Shown: positions 7,683-14,778 of the stretch, piece after piece
Layout: each line of letters opens with the position of its first letter
Numbering within the stretch: the stretch's first letter is position 1
Origin: CALJTV01 sp034433775
GTDB taxonomy: Bacteria; Chloroflexota; Dehalococcoidia; GIF9; UBA5629
Reading direction: 5' to 3'
Assembly (NCBI GenBank): GCA_034433775.1
Contig: DAOUAI010000045.1
Span: forward strand, 1-15,229
DNA: 15,229 nt
Made by a program: the position numbers and the translations under genes
Notes under the pieces: model-generated
Told to the model about the DNA's origin: nothing
The model's input: only the letters and a program-made list of their open reading frames with translations
The model's database searches: none

Positions 7683-8273
7683 ATGGCTGAAAGAAAAGCT
7701 AAGGTGACCCGGGAGACTAGGGAGACCTCTATCAAGGTGGAACTCAATCTTGATGGCATAGGCGAATTTGAAATAACGACAGGGATCAGGTTTTTTGACC
7801 ACATGCTAAGCCAATTAGCTCAGCATGGCTTATTTGACATGAAGATTTCAGCCACAGGAGCTGACCAGCATCATGTTGTAGAGGACGTCGCTATTTGCTT
7901 GGGCAGGGCTTTTTCTAGGGCTTTGGGTGATAAGCGTGGTATAGCAAGGATGGGATACGCTGCTGTACCGATGGACGATGCTCTAGCTCTGGTAGCAGTT
8001 GATATTGGTGGGCGCAGTTATACTCTATTTGAAGCCCTCTTCAATGGTGCTGATATTGGTGGGATGGATGCCGATTTAGTGCGCCACTTTTTCGTTTCTT
8101 TCGCCTCTGAGGCAAGGGTCTGTGTGCATGCAAAGGTATTGAGCGGGGTAGACGACCATCACAAAGCCGAGGCATTATTTAAGGCTTTGTCGCGAGCTCT
8201 TGATATGGCGAGCCGCCTTGATGAGCGTTTGTGTGATAGGGTGCCCAGTACCAAAGACATAATCGATGGTTAA
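7683..8273 (+). CDS. hisB: Imidazoleglycerol-phosphate dehydratase
   Basis: The 196-residue protein is the monofunctional HisB (IGPD), which dehydrates imidazole-glycerol phosphate to imidazole-acetol phosphate, the substrate of HisC. The metal-binding motifs are intact: His63-His64-x-x-Glu67 in DQHHVVEDVAICLGRAF and His159-His160-x-x-Glu163 in DDHHKAEALFKALSRAL. FFDHMLSQLAQHG and VRHFFVSFA are also typical. There is no fused histidinol-phosphate phosphatase domain, so that step needs a separate enzyme. An ATG 6 bases after GAGGT is the start. The 30-base gap after hisC is small enough for one operon. Confidence 0.97.
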   Translation: MAERKAKVTRETRETSIKVELNLDGIGEFEITTGIRFFDHMLSQLAQHGLFDMKISATGADQHHVVEDVAICLGRAFSRALGDKRGIARMGYAAVPMDDALALVAVDIGGRSYTLFEALFNGADIGGMDADLVRHFFVSFASEARVCVHAKVLSGVDDHHKAEALFKALSRALDMASRLDERLCDRVPSTKDIIDG

Positions 8274-8284
8274 AAGGAGACGAG

Positions 8285-8953
8285 ATGGACCTTATTGACG
8301 CAGTTAAATCGCGGAAGAGCATCAGGGGTTATAAGCCGACCCCGGTATCTAGAGATGTTATAGCTCAGATAATTGAGGTGGCCAAGTGGGCTCCGTCAGG
8401 TTCAAACACACAGCCGTGGGAATTTTTTGTCCTGGGTGGTGAAGTGCTGGCGAAGTTAAAAGAAGTTTTACAGCAGCAATTTTTGAGACGAGCAGAGCCA
8501 AACCCTGATTTTCCCGTCGCCTCCTCGTTGTCTGAAGTTTATAGAGAACGACGGGTTGCATTGGTGTCTGCGTTGTACCCGTTATTGGGTTTCTCTAGGG
8601 AGGATAGAGAGAAGCGGCAGGAATGGTACTTGAAGATGATGCACGCCTTCGATGCTCCGAATGTTATATTTGTGGCTACAGAGGCGGATAGTGGTGACCC
8701 ATGGGTGCTGTTCAATATTGGCGCGGTTACACAGACTATAGCATTGGTGGCGCTTGAGTTTGGGCTTGGTACTTGTATAGAAGGTGCACTGGTGCAGTAC
8801 CCGGATGTGGTACGGGAGATTGCAGATATACCTCGTTCGAAGAAACTAGCCATAGGTATAGCTATCGGTTATCCTGATTGGGATCTTCCAGCGAATAAAT
8901 TCCGAAGTTCCCGTGAGCCGCTGGAGAAGATTGTATTCTGGCGTGGTCTATAG
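8285..8953 (+). CDS. Nitroreductase-family flavoprotein
   Basis: The 222-residue protein has nitroreductase-family FMN-binding features. The N-terminal SRKSIRGYKP holds Arg10, Ser12 and Arg14 for the flavin phosphate. APSGSNTQPWEF (36-47) follows, and the C-terminal part contains GLGTCIEGAL and the IAIGYPDW strand. Members reduce nitro groups, quinones or other electrophiles with NAD(P)H, or do specialised flavin chemistry; the substrate cannot be read from sequence. A strong AAGGAGA lies 4 bases before the ATG, and the gene starts 11 bases after the hisB stop, so it is probably the last gene of the his transcript. No histidine-pathway step is known to need such an enzyme, so co-transcription may be incidental. 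It converges on the S41 protease gene 18 bases away, with no obvious terminator hairpin between. Confidence 0.85.
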   Translation: MDLIDAVKSRKSIRGYKPTPVSRDVIAQIIEVAKWAPSGSNTQPWEFFVLGGEVLAKLKEVLQQQFLRRAEPNPDFPVASSLSEVYRERRVALVSALYPLLGFSREDREKRQEWYLKMMHAFDAPNVIFVATEADSGDPWVLFNIGAVTQTIALVALEFGLGTCIEGALVQYPDVVREIADIPRSKKLAIGIAIGYPDWDLPANKFRSSREPLEKIVFWRGL

Positions 8954-8971
8954 TATCGGGGCTGTACTGGT

Positions 8972-10141
8972 TTAGGAGTAAGCAGGGGCAAGCGATTCAA
9001 TTTTGATCAGGTTTTTCAAATATTGTACAGCCCAGTCAACGAGTTCCTCTCCCTCCAGCTCGAGTGCGAAGTCCGGTGTTAGACCAACACCATCTATCGG
9101 ATTACCATGGGGAGTGAGCCAGCGATAAGCAGTTATATGCAATGCTGAGCCATCTTCAAGGTCTCGAACCATCTGGACACTACCTTTACCGAAAGTTTTA
9201 CTTCCAGCCAGTTTTGCCCGTCCATAGTCTTGGAGGGCCCCGGCTACGATTTCGCTGGCACTGGCACTACCGTTGTTTACCAGGACTATAAGGTGCAGTT
9301 TAGTGCCAACACCCCCGGGCTTTACTGGTATGGAGCTTTGCTTTCCTTCACTGTCGACTACTTCAGCTACTACGCCCATAGCCAAGAATTCACTGGCCAC
9401 ATCTATCGCGGCATTAAGCACACCACCGGGATTATTGCGCAAGTCAAGGACTGCCCCCCGGGCGCCTTTGTCAATTGCATCTTTCAGGGCATTGCGCAGT
9501 TCTTCGCCAGTAGATTTCTGGAAACGGGTTATTTTTATGTACAAAATGTCGTCTCGCATCTGGTAGATTACACTCTCCAGTTTTATCTCGTCACGGATTA
9601 TCTGAATATCGAAAGGCTCAGCACTGTCTTCGCGAAGAATGGTGAGATTGACTGTTGTCCCCTTTGCGCCTCTGATTTTTAGAGTAGCCTCGATCAAACT
9701 CATTTTTAATGTTGGTTCGCCGTTGATCTTGATTATTTTGTCACCGGGCTTGAGCCCTGCTTTCTCTGCAGGGGAACCGGTAAGTGGGGTTAGTATGGTC
9801 AGTTGCTTGTCTTTCATAGTTATTTCGGCACCTATGCCCTCGAATTTACCCTCGAAGTCGGATAGTTCCAGCTCTCGAAGTCCAGGCTCGACGTAGATGC
9901 TATAGGGGTCATCCAATGCCTCCAGCATCCCTCTGACAGCGCCCTGGCTCAGTTTCTTAGCGTCGAGCTTATCTTTGTCTATATAGTCTTGTTGGAGTAG
10001 TTGCCATGCTTCGGTGAGGATATCGAATTCAGGCGGGAGTCCTGTGTTTTTGCTGGCAGTTTTGCACCCTGATATAGTCAGTGATAGTAGGCAGAAAGCA
10101 GCCAGTGCGACGAGGGCAATATTTTTAGTCTGCTTTTTCAT
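8972..10141 (-). CDS. S41-family C-terminal processing peptidase, lipoprotein
   Basis: The 389-residue protease begins with a lipoprotein signal: a basic start (MKKQTKN), a hydrophobic core and the lipobox TISGC with Cys26 as the lipidation site. It is therefore probably anchored on the outer face of the membrane. A helical region precedes a PDZ domain (about 95-170, FEGIGAEITMKD, SPAEKAGLKPGDKI). The S41 domain has LDLRNNPGG, then Ser294 in GSASASEI and Lys319 and Gln323 in TFGKGSVQ, with the Ser-Lys-Gln spacing of Tsp/CtpA. The family degrades or trims secreted and membrane proteins. I chose the ATG at 10141 because AGGAG lies 9 bases upstream; an in-frame TTG at 10168 would put nine residues before the signal peptide and lacks that support. 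The last gene of a minus-strand run. Confidence 0.93.
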   Translation of the reverse strand: MKKQTKNIALVALAAFCLLSLTISGCKTASKNTGLPPEFDILTEAWQLLQQDYIDKDKLDAKKLSQGAVRGMLEALDDPYSIYVEPGLRELELSDFEGKFEGIGAEITMKDKQLTILTPLTGSPAEKAGLKPGDKIIKINGEPTLKMSLIEATLKIRGAKGTTVNLTILREDSAEPFDIQIIRDEIKLESVIYQMRDDILYIKITRFQKSTGEELRNALKDAIDKGARGAVLDLRNNPGGVLNAAIDVASEFLAMGVVAEVVDSEGKQSSIPVKPGGVGTKLHLIVLVNNGSASASEIVAGALQDYGRAKLAGSKTFGKGSVQMVRDLEDGSALHITAYRWLTPHGNPIDGVGLTPDFALELEGEELVDWAVQYLKNLIKIESLAPAYS

Positions 10142-10213
10142 CTTCGTGTTCTCCTGCGAGAAGGGCAAGGATAATCAGAGATATTTTACCAGTTTGCAGC
10201 GCAAATAAGAAGG

Positions 10214-10444
10214 TCAAGCTTGGCTAATCTGGCTTACTATTTGTTTTACCAGCTCGTAGGTCTTGTCCAGACTATCCAGCGCCAGAGAAAGCCCCATTTC
10301 TCTGAGTTCAGTTATGCCTAGTCCTTTAAATGCACGTTGTGCTGCCACACGTGCCATTTCATCGTAAAGAGATGGCCATTCTGTACCACGACGTTCTATG
10401 CAGAAAAGGACAAAATCTCTGACCTGTGGATTTAGGGAGACCAT
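10214..10444 (-). CDS. Small protein of unknown function (76 residues)
   Basis: I do not recognise this family. The predicted protein is soluble and mostly helical, with a mixed, ordinary composition: VRDFVLFCIERRGTEWPSLYDEM, then a basic AAQRAFKGLG, then ELREMGLSLALDSLDKTYEL. It has no signal peptide, membrane segment or metal-binding cluster. The ATG has only a weak GGAA upstream. It lies between RNase HI (84 bases upstream) and the S41 protease (72 bases downstream) on the same strand. No better frame competes in this stretch, and the residue pattern looks like real protein rather than a shadow frame. A role cannot be assigned from context. Confidence 0.6.
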   Translation of the reverse strand: MVSLNPQVRDFVLFCIERRGTEWPSLYDEMARVAAQRAFKGLGITELREMGLSLALDSLDKTYELVKQIVSQISQA

Positions 10445-10528
10445 AGCTTTGTTCCAAAAACAAAAACGGTGTCGGGTTAAAAAGGTTTATGGACGTGACA
10501 AGAACGGGAAGTGTTGACGGACCGCCTT

Positions 10529-10951
10529 TTATCCTTGGATTGCCTTATTCTTCGCTATCTTTTTTAGTGCTGCTTTGGCCAAGGCGTGGGCCTCGTTGTT
10601 TTCCGTGCCTTTGATGTTTATTATAGATAGGTTTGCTAGCTCAGAAGACAGCCTGCTAGCTCTCTTGTATAGGGGAAGAAGTTTAGAACTTCTAACCTTG
10701 TAGCGCCTACTTAGTTGCCTAGCGATAAGTTCTGAATCGAGATGAAGCGTGACTTTATCTGCCTTAAAATTCTTTGCTATCTCTAATGCGACTATGGCTG
10801 CCTGGTACTCAGCTTGATTATTAGTTGCGTTCCCGATATGCTGGGAAACCTTGGCAAGTTCGGTTCCTTTCTCGTCTTTGATCAGGACGCCGATGGCGGC
10901 TGGACCTGGATTACCCCATGAAGCGCCGTCTGTAAATATTTTTAAGTGCAT
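10529..10951 (-). CDS. RNase HI-family protein with altered fourth catalytic residue
   Basis: The protein of 140 residues has the RNase HI fold signature. FTDGASWGNPGPAAIGV carries the first Asp (Asp8), NNQAEYQA the Glu (Glu48), and HLDSELIARQL the next Asp (Asp72). The final motif reads NNEAHALAKAAL, where related proteins usually have N-x-x-A-D-x-L-A, so the fourth carboxylate is a His (122). The family cuts RNA in RNA-DNA hybrids in the cytoplasm using two metal ions. The compact length without a basic handle resembles the archaeal/YpdQ-like group rather than E. coli RnhA. The start is the ATG at 10951, preceded by AGGG; a GTG at 10966, directly after the previous stop, would add five residues. 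Probably co-transcribed with the upstream zinc-ribbon gene. Confidence 0.85.
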   Translation of the reverse strand: MHLKIFTDGASWGNPGPAAIGVLIKDEKGTELAKVSQHIGNATNNQAEYQAAIVALEIAKNFKADKVTLHLDSELIARQLSRRYKVRSSKLLPLYKRASRLSSELANLSIINIKGTENNEAHALAKAALKKIAKNKAIQG

Positions 10952-10966
10952 TTTAGCCCTGCTCAC

Positions 10967-11662
10967 TCAACCCAGGAAAAGTATCCTGCCACAACTGCTA
11001 CAGCATGCTAAGTTTCCGGCTCTTACCTTTTGCCATTCGCTGACAGGCAGGGTAATATGGCACCCCTGACATTTACCCTGTTCTACTCTGGCTACAGCCT
11101 GGCCTTTGTGCGACCTCAAACTCAGGTATAGTTGCATGGTTTTGGGGTCGATCTCAGAAATTATGCTGTCGCACTTTTGATTCAATTCAGTGAGCTGTTT
11201 TTTTATCTCAGCTTGCCTTTGAGTCAAGATGGTGCACTCAGCTTGCCATTTAGCTTCCAGATCTTTGAGCTGTCTTTGGCTTGCGCTCACTTTGTTGCGT
11301 ATTTTTTCTATGTCAGCCATTAAGTCCAGTAGTTCTTCCTCTTTTTGTTTAAGTTTGGTTTTAAGAATCTCCGTTTCCTTCTCCAGGCTAACTAGTTCTT
11401 TGGGATTTTTGATGCTACCGTCGTAAAGTCTGCTGTTTAGTTGTTTAATATTTGTTTCCAGGTCTTCAGTTTCCCATTCCAGGTCGCGTTGTTGCTTTTC
11501 TTTCTGGTCTAAGCGCTGCTGTAAAGCTGTGAGTTCCTCTTTTGCCTTGAGCAGTGATGGGTTTTCGCTTAGTTGATGGTTGATTTCGTCCAGTGCCTCT
11601 TGCTGCTTTTGTATTGCCAGTTCAGTCAGTTGCAATTCGTAGAGCTTTTTGGCTAAACTCAT
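10967..11662 (-). CDS. Coiled-coil protein with C-terminal C4 zinc ribbon
   Basis: The first 180 or so of 231 residues are a long charged helical hairpin rich in Gln, Glu and Lys (for example LQQRLDQKEKQQRDLEWETEDLE). The C-terminus holds a zinc ribbon with Cys198-x2-Cys201 and Cys221-x2-Cys224, plus an extra Cys220. This layout matches the COG1579 family of predicted nucleic-acid-binding proteins, of which H. pylori HP0958 is a studied member acting in flagellar RNA and sigma-54 control. No flagellar gene is present here, so that role should not be transferred. The ATG lies only a few bases after a near-consensus promoter. The stop is directly followed by the RNase HI region, suggesting an operon. 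Confidence 0.85.
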   Translation of the reverse strand: MSLAKKLYELQLTELAIQKQQEALDEINHQLSENPSLLKAKEELTALQQRLDQKEKQQRDLEWETEDLETNIKQLNSRLYDGSIKNPKELVSLEKETEILKTKLKQKEEELLDLMADIEKIRNKVSASQRQLKDLEAKWQAECTILTQRQAEIKKQLTELNQKCDSIISEIDPKTMQLYLSLRSHKGQAVARVEQGKCQGCHITLPVSEWQKVRAGNLACCSSCGRILFLG

Positions 11663-11672
11663 AACCTGCGTT

Positions 11673-11702
11673 ATTCTACGTTAGCAGCGCAGATGCTGTC
11701 AA
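11673..11702 (-). promoter_or_regulatory. Near-consensus promoter before the zinc-ribbon gene
   Basis: On the minus strand a perfect -35 TTGACA (11697-11702) is followed after 18 bases by TAGAAT (11673-11678). The predicted start point, near 11666, leaves only about four bases before the ATG at 11662. A transcript from here would be nearly leaderless and would omit most of the weak AGG ribosome-binding site. Confidence 0.55.
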
Positions 11703-11712
11703 AAGTTCGTTA

Positions 11713-12351
11713 TCAGTGCAGGTAGTCCAATATGACCACCTGTGTGTTTGCTGGAAGTGACGAGCGGTTGATAGAGAACTTAGGTTGAGGGGAAATTTCC
11801 TTTAGCCCCAGTTCTTTGAGGAATTTGTCTACAGGTTCTAAGTCACGGGTCAGTGCTGGTGTTTTGTAATGCATAGGGATAACCAGCTTTGGTGTTAATC
11901 GCCTCACCATCTCAGCAGCGGTTATCCCGCTTAGAGTCGTCATCCCACCAACAGGTATGAATAGTATGTCAATATCGCCGATTTCCTCTATCAACTCTGA
12001 TGATGGTAAATGCCCGATGTCGCCTAGATGACATAATATCAATCCATCTACTTCCAGAAGGTAAACGGTGTTCTTGCCTAACTTTTCGCCTCGGACTGAA
12101 TCATGCCATGTGGAGATGCCGGTGATAAAAGTATCTTTGAGTTCGTATTCGCCGGGGCCTTTTAATACTTTGAATTCGCCATTGACCATCTGTATAAAAG
12201 AATGTCCAGGATGGAAATGGCTTATGGTCACTATGTCGGCTGAAGTTTTACTTGCAGGGTAACCAAGGTCTGGTGGGTAGGGGTCAGTAAGGATATTGAC
12301 GTTCTTACCTTTAAAACGAAAGCATGAATGTCCTAGCCATGTAATCTCCAA
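11713..12351 (-). CDS. Metallo-beta-lactamase-fold hydrolase (UlaG-like), HxHxGH variant
   Basis: The 212-residue protein has the MBL-fold layout of the UlaG/UPF0173-like group (Lactamase_B_3). WLGHSCFRFKG starts it, LTDPYPPDLG follows, then the metal motif SHFHPGHS with His45, His47 and His50, a His83 (STWHDS), Asp111 in LCHLGDIGH, and His161 in VIPMHYKT. The Asp normally found in HxHxDH is Gly49. Proteins of this group hydrolyse phosphoesters, lactones or amides; the substrate is unknown here. The start is a TTG, supported by GAGGTG (12357-12362) 5 bases upstream; the product then begins with the usual MEITWLGHS. It lies 38 bases after bioY and 50 before the zinc-ribbon gene, all on one strand. 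Confidence 0.85.
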   Translation of the reverse strand: MEITWLGHSCFRFKGKNVNILTDPYPPDLGYPASKTSADIVTISHFHPGHSFIQMVNGEFKVLKGPGEYELKDTFITGISTWHDSVRGEKLGKNTVYLLEVDGLILCHLGDIGHLPSSELIEEIGDIDILFIPVGGMTTLSGITAAEMVRRLTPKLVIPMHYKTPALTRDLEPVDKFLKELGLKEISPQPKFSINRSSLPANTQVVILDYLH

Positions 12352-12387
12352 GCTTGCACCTCACAGAGTGGGTTCTATTTCAAAGTT

Positions 12388-12402
12388 TCTCAACCTTTGA
12401 GA
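12388..12402 (-). terminator. Weak hairpin at the bioY stop codon
   Basis: TCTCAA and TTGAGA form a 6-bp inverted repeat with a 3-base loop across the bioY stop. It is AT-rich and lacks a following T run, so at most it would attenuate reading from bioY into the MBL-fold gene. Confidence 0.2.
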
Positions 12403-12974
12403 CGTTTAAGTATTTGCCAGCTGGTAGGTGGGATTAAGGTCGCAGCAACTATCTTAGCTGCGTCTCCAGCGAGGAAAGGATACAATCCAAACTTTAGTAC
12501 AGAATCTCCAGGAACAAAACGTGCCAACCAAGGTAAACCAAACAAATAAATAACAGCATTACCTGCAAGCATAGCCAAGGCTGCTGTCCAGATGTGTCGG
12601 TCCCATCCTCTTTCTGCTAGACAGCCAGTGACGAAAGCGGCAGCTACGAATCCGAGTAGATACCCTCCAGAAGGCCCCAACAGGCGCCCTATACCTGGTG
12701 GTCCACCTAAAGCGAACCAGAATGGCACTCCAGTGGCCCCAATAGCTAGATATGTTATTTGACTTAGCGCCCCGCGAATGCTGCCTAGGAGGATGCCGGC
12801 TAGAAGGACCGCGAATGTTTGACCGGTAACAGGCACCGGACCAATCCAGATACTTACTTGTGCCATAGCAGCAGTGAAACAGGCGAATCCAAGTACCACT
12901 GCTATGTCTACAAGCACTCCTTTTCTAGGTATGGTGGCATCCAATAGCGTCAGGTGTGCTGTTGTCTTTTCCAT
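12390..12974 (-). CDS. bioY: Biotin ECF transporter S component BioY
   Basis: The 194-residue membrane protein has five to six hydrophobic segments and the BioY landmarks GPVPVTGQTFAVLLAG (residues about 45-60), a Gly-rich LLGPSGGYLLGF loop (about 98-109) and FLAGDAAKI near the C-terminus. BioY binds biotin in the cytoplasmic membrane and works with the shared EcfA/EcfT energising module, which is not in this window; some BioY proteins are reported to work alone. The ATG has AGGGGGT (12986-12992) 11 bases upstream and a good promoter further up. It stands apart from biotin synthesis genes, which fits scavenging. A biotin-protein ligase gene ends at the window's left edge, about 12 kb away. 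Confidence 0.93.
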   Translation of the reverse strand: MEKTTAHLTLLDATIPRKGVLVDIAVVLGFACFTAAMAQVSIWIGPVPVTGQTFAVLLAGILLGSIRGALSQITYLAIGATGVPFWFALGGPPGIGRLLGPSGGYLLGFVAAAFVTGCLAERGWDRHIWTAALAMLAGNAVIYLFGLPWLARFVPGDSVLKFGLYPFLAGDAAKIVAATLIPPTSWQILKRLKG

Positions 12975-13013
12975 GCTGCTATATTACCCCCTATCGGCTC
13001 CAATATTAAAAGA

Positions 13014-13042
13014 AGTATAGCAATGGTTTGGGAAAAGGTCAA
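13014..13042 (-). promoter_or_regulatory. Near-consensus promoter for bioY
   Basis: On the minus strand TTGACC (13037-13042) and TATACT (13014-13019) are separated by 17 bases. This predicts a start near 13007 and a leader of about 33 bases that includes the AGGGGGT ribosome-binding site. I see no clear BirA-type or BioR-type operator palindrome overlapping it. Confidence 0.6.
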
Positions 13043-13052
13043 CGAAAATTAT

Positions 13053-13072
13053 AGCCTTCTTGTTTCAAGGCT
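13053..13072 (-). terminator. Possible terminator after the acyl-CoA ligase gene
   Basis: Read on the minus strand, AGCCTT and AAGGCT form a 6-bp stem with an 8-base loop, followed by ATAATTTTCG. It lies about 55 bases past the ligase stop and just upstream of the bioY promoter, where a boundary between transcripts is expected. The stem is short and the T run imperfect. Confidence 0.35.
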
Positions 13073-13126
13073 GATGAGTGCAGCTTTTGCTCGTTGATTG
13101 ACAGGAACACCATACTGTGGTGGAGT

Positions 13127-14743
13127 TTACTTTTGCGGGTTACCCAGCTTTCTTAGCTCACGCCGTAATATCTTGCCTACATCGCTTTTAGGTAATGAAT
13201 CGAGAAACTGGATCGATTTCGGTCTCTTATAGGTGGGCAGATATTGCTTGCAGAACTCGATTAGCTCTTGTTCACTTACTGAATTGGGGGTTTTCAAAAC
13301 CACAAAAGCCTTGACCTCTTCTCCGTAAACTGGATCAGGGACGCCAACTACAGCTACTTCTAGGACTTGAGGGTGCTTGTAAAGGATATCTTCTACTTCT
13401 TTTGGGTATATGTTTTCACCGCCTCTGATGATCAGGTCTTTTTTTCGTTCTTTTAGATAGAGATAGCCGTCTTCATCCATATAGCCAATGTCGCCAGTGT
13501 GTAGCCAGCCATTACGCAGTGCCTCCGCGGTTTCTTCCGGTTTATTCCAGTAACCTTTCATGACTGTGGGACCTTTGATGACGATTTCGCCTATCTGCCC
13601 TGGCGGTAGTTCGTGGTCATTTTCGTCGAAGATCTTGATGGTATTGCACTTTTGATAGCATTTGCCCACTGAACCATATTTAGGTAACTGTCTTCCGGCT
13701 ACATTGCCACAATTAACTGCAGACGCTTCACTTAGTCCGTATCCCTCCCAGATGTCGATGCCGTATTTTTCTTTCCATTTGCGGGCTACTTCTAAAGGCA
13801 TAGGTGCAGCTCCGCAGATGCAGGTTTCTAATGAACTAAGGTCATATTTGTCTGCATTGGGATGATTGAGCATTTGAATATACATAGTAGGTATGCCGCG
13901 AAAGTCAGTCACCTTAAACCTTTCGATGGCTTTCATTGCCTCTTCTGTGTCCCATCTTCTGAGTACAATTAGCTTGCCCCCGGTCAAAAATTCGAGGTTT
14001 ACTGCAAAGATACCGTAGCCGTGGAATAACGGAAGTGTTATCAGAGAGACCCGGTTGCGATTCACCCCGAATACCTGTATATCTTTTTCTATAAACTTGC
14101 CTTGTCTGGGGTCCCATTCTCTTATCTTGCCTGATATAAGGATACCTCGTGTGTCGAGTAATACCTGTTCGTAATATCCAGAGACCAGAGTATAGAAGTT
14201 GTACTGAGTAAGCATGACCCCCTTTGGTCTGCCGGTGGTGCCAGCTGTGTAAAGGAGCACGGCGAGGTCGTCATTGTCGGTGTGTGTCATCGCCAATTGG
14301 TCTGAAGCTTGCTCAATAAGCTCTGTATAGGCCAATGTATCTGCGGACGCTTCTTTATCGATGAGGATTATATTTTTCAGCTGCGGGGCCTCTTTTCGAG
14401 CTTCTTGTATCCTTTCCAAGTATTCTGAACTGCTGATCAAAGTTGTCATTCCCGTGTCTTGGTAAATATAAGCAAGTTCTGAGGCGCGCAGTGAAGGGTT
14501 AACTGGGACCACCACCGCCCCGATTTTAAAAGTGGCAAAGAAGGTTTCGATCAATTGAACGCAGTTTGGTAATTGAACTCCTACTCGCTCACCTTTTTGT
14601 ACACCGAAGTTCTTGAGGACATTACCCAGCTTATTCACTCTGTTATTAAGTTGGGTGTTAGTGTACCAATGTTCTTCAAACCAGATAAATTCATACTCGC
14701 CAAAACGTGTTATATTGTCTTCCATCAATCTTGCTAGGTTCAT
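13127..14743 (-). CDS. AMP-binding acyl-CoA synthetase (acid-CoA ligase)
   Basis: The 538-residue enzyme is a full-length ANL-superfamily adenylate-forming ligase. It has the P-loop YTAGTTGRPKGVML (165-178), LPLFHGYG, GYGLSEAS (334-341), GWLHTGDIGY with the ribose-binding Asp418, the hinge KERKKDLIIRGGENIYPKEVE region, and the catalytic Lys524 in SDVGKILRREL. It activates a carboxylic acid to acyl-AMP and then acyl-CoA; chain length or aromatic specificity cannot be read reliably. A hydrophilic stretch at about 198-230 (SGKIREWDPRQGKFIEKDIQ) between the P-loop and LPLFH looks longer than usual. I chose the ATG at 14743, with AAGGAG 5 bases upstream; a GTG at 14749 overlaps that site. It follows a TRAP transporter gene by 35 bases, suggesting linked uptake and activation of a carboxylate. 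Confidence 0.92.
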   Translation of the reverse strand: MNLARLMEDNITRFGEYEFIWFEEHWYTNTQLNNRVNKLGNVLKNFGVQKGERVGVQLPNCVQLIETFFATFKIGAVVVPVNPSLRASELAYIYQDTGMTTLISSSEYLERIQEARKEAPQLKNIILIDKEASADTLAYTELIEQASDQLAMTHTDNDDLAVLLYTAGTTGRPKGVMLTQYNFYTLVSGYYEQVLLDTRGILISGKIREWDPRQGKFIEKDIQVFGVNRNRVSLITLPLFHGYGIFAVNLEFLTGGKLIVLRRWDTEEAMKAIERFKVTDFRGIPTMYIQMLNHPNADKYDLSSLETCICGAAPMPLEVARKWKEKYGIDIWEGYGLSEASAVNCGNVAGRQLPKYGSVGKCYQKCNTIKIFDENDHELPPGQIGEIVIKGPTVMKGYWNKPEETAEALRNGWLHTGDIGYMDEDGYLYLKERKKDLIIRGGENIYPKEVEDILYKHPQVLEVAVVGVPDPVYGEEVKAFVVLKTPNSVSEQELIEFCKQYLPTYKRPKSIQFLDSLPKSDVGKILRRELRKLGNPQK

Positions 14744-14778
14744 CTGCACTCCTTTTGAACACGTTTTTGCAAATAGGT

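Noticed and set aside
9230..9682. A 150-codon open frame on the plus strand
   Set aside because: It lies wholly antisense to the S41 protease gene, whose PDZ and catalytic motifs are intact. Its translation has no recognisable motif or ribosome-binding site.
10142..10168. TTG start for the S41 protease, nine codons upstream
   Set aside because: The ATG at 10141 has AGGAG at good spacing and gives a normal lipoprotein signal peptide starting MKKQ.
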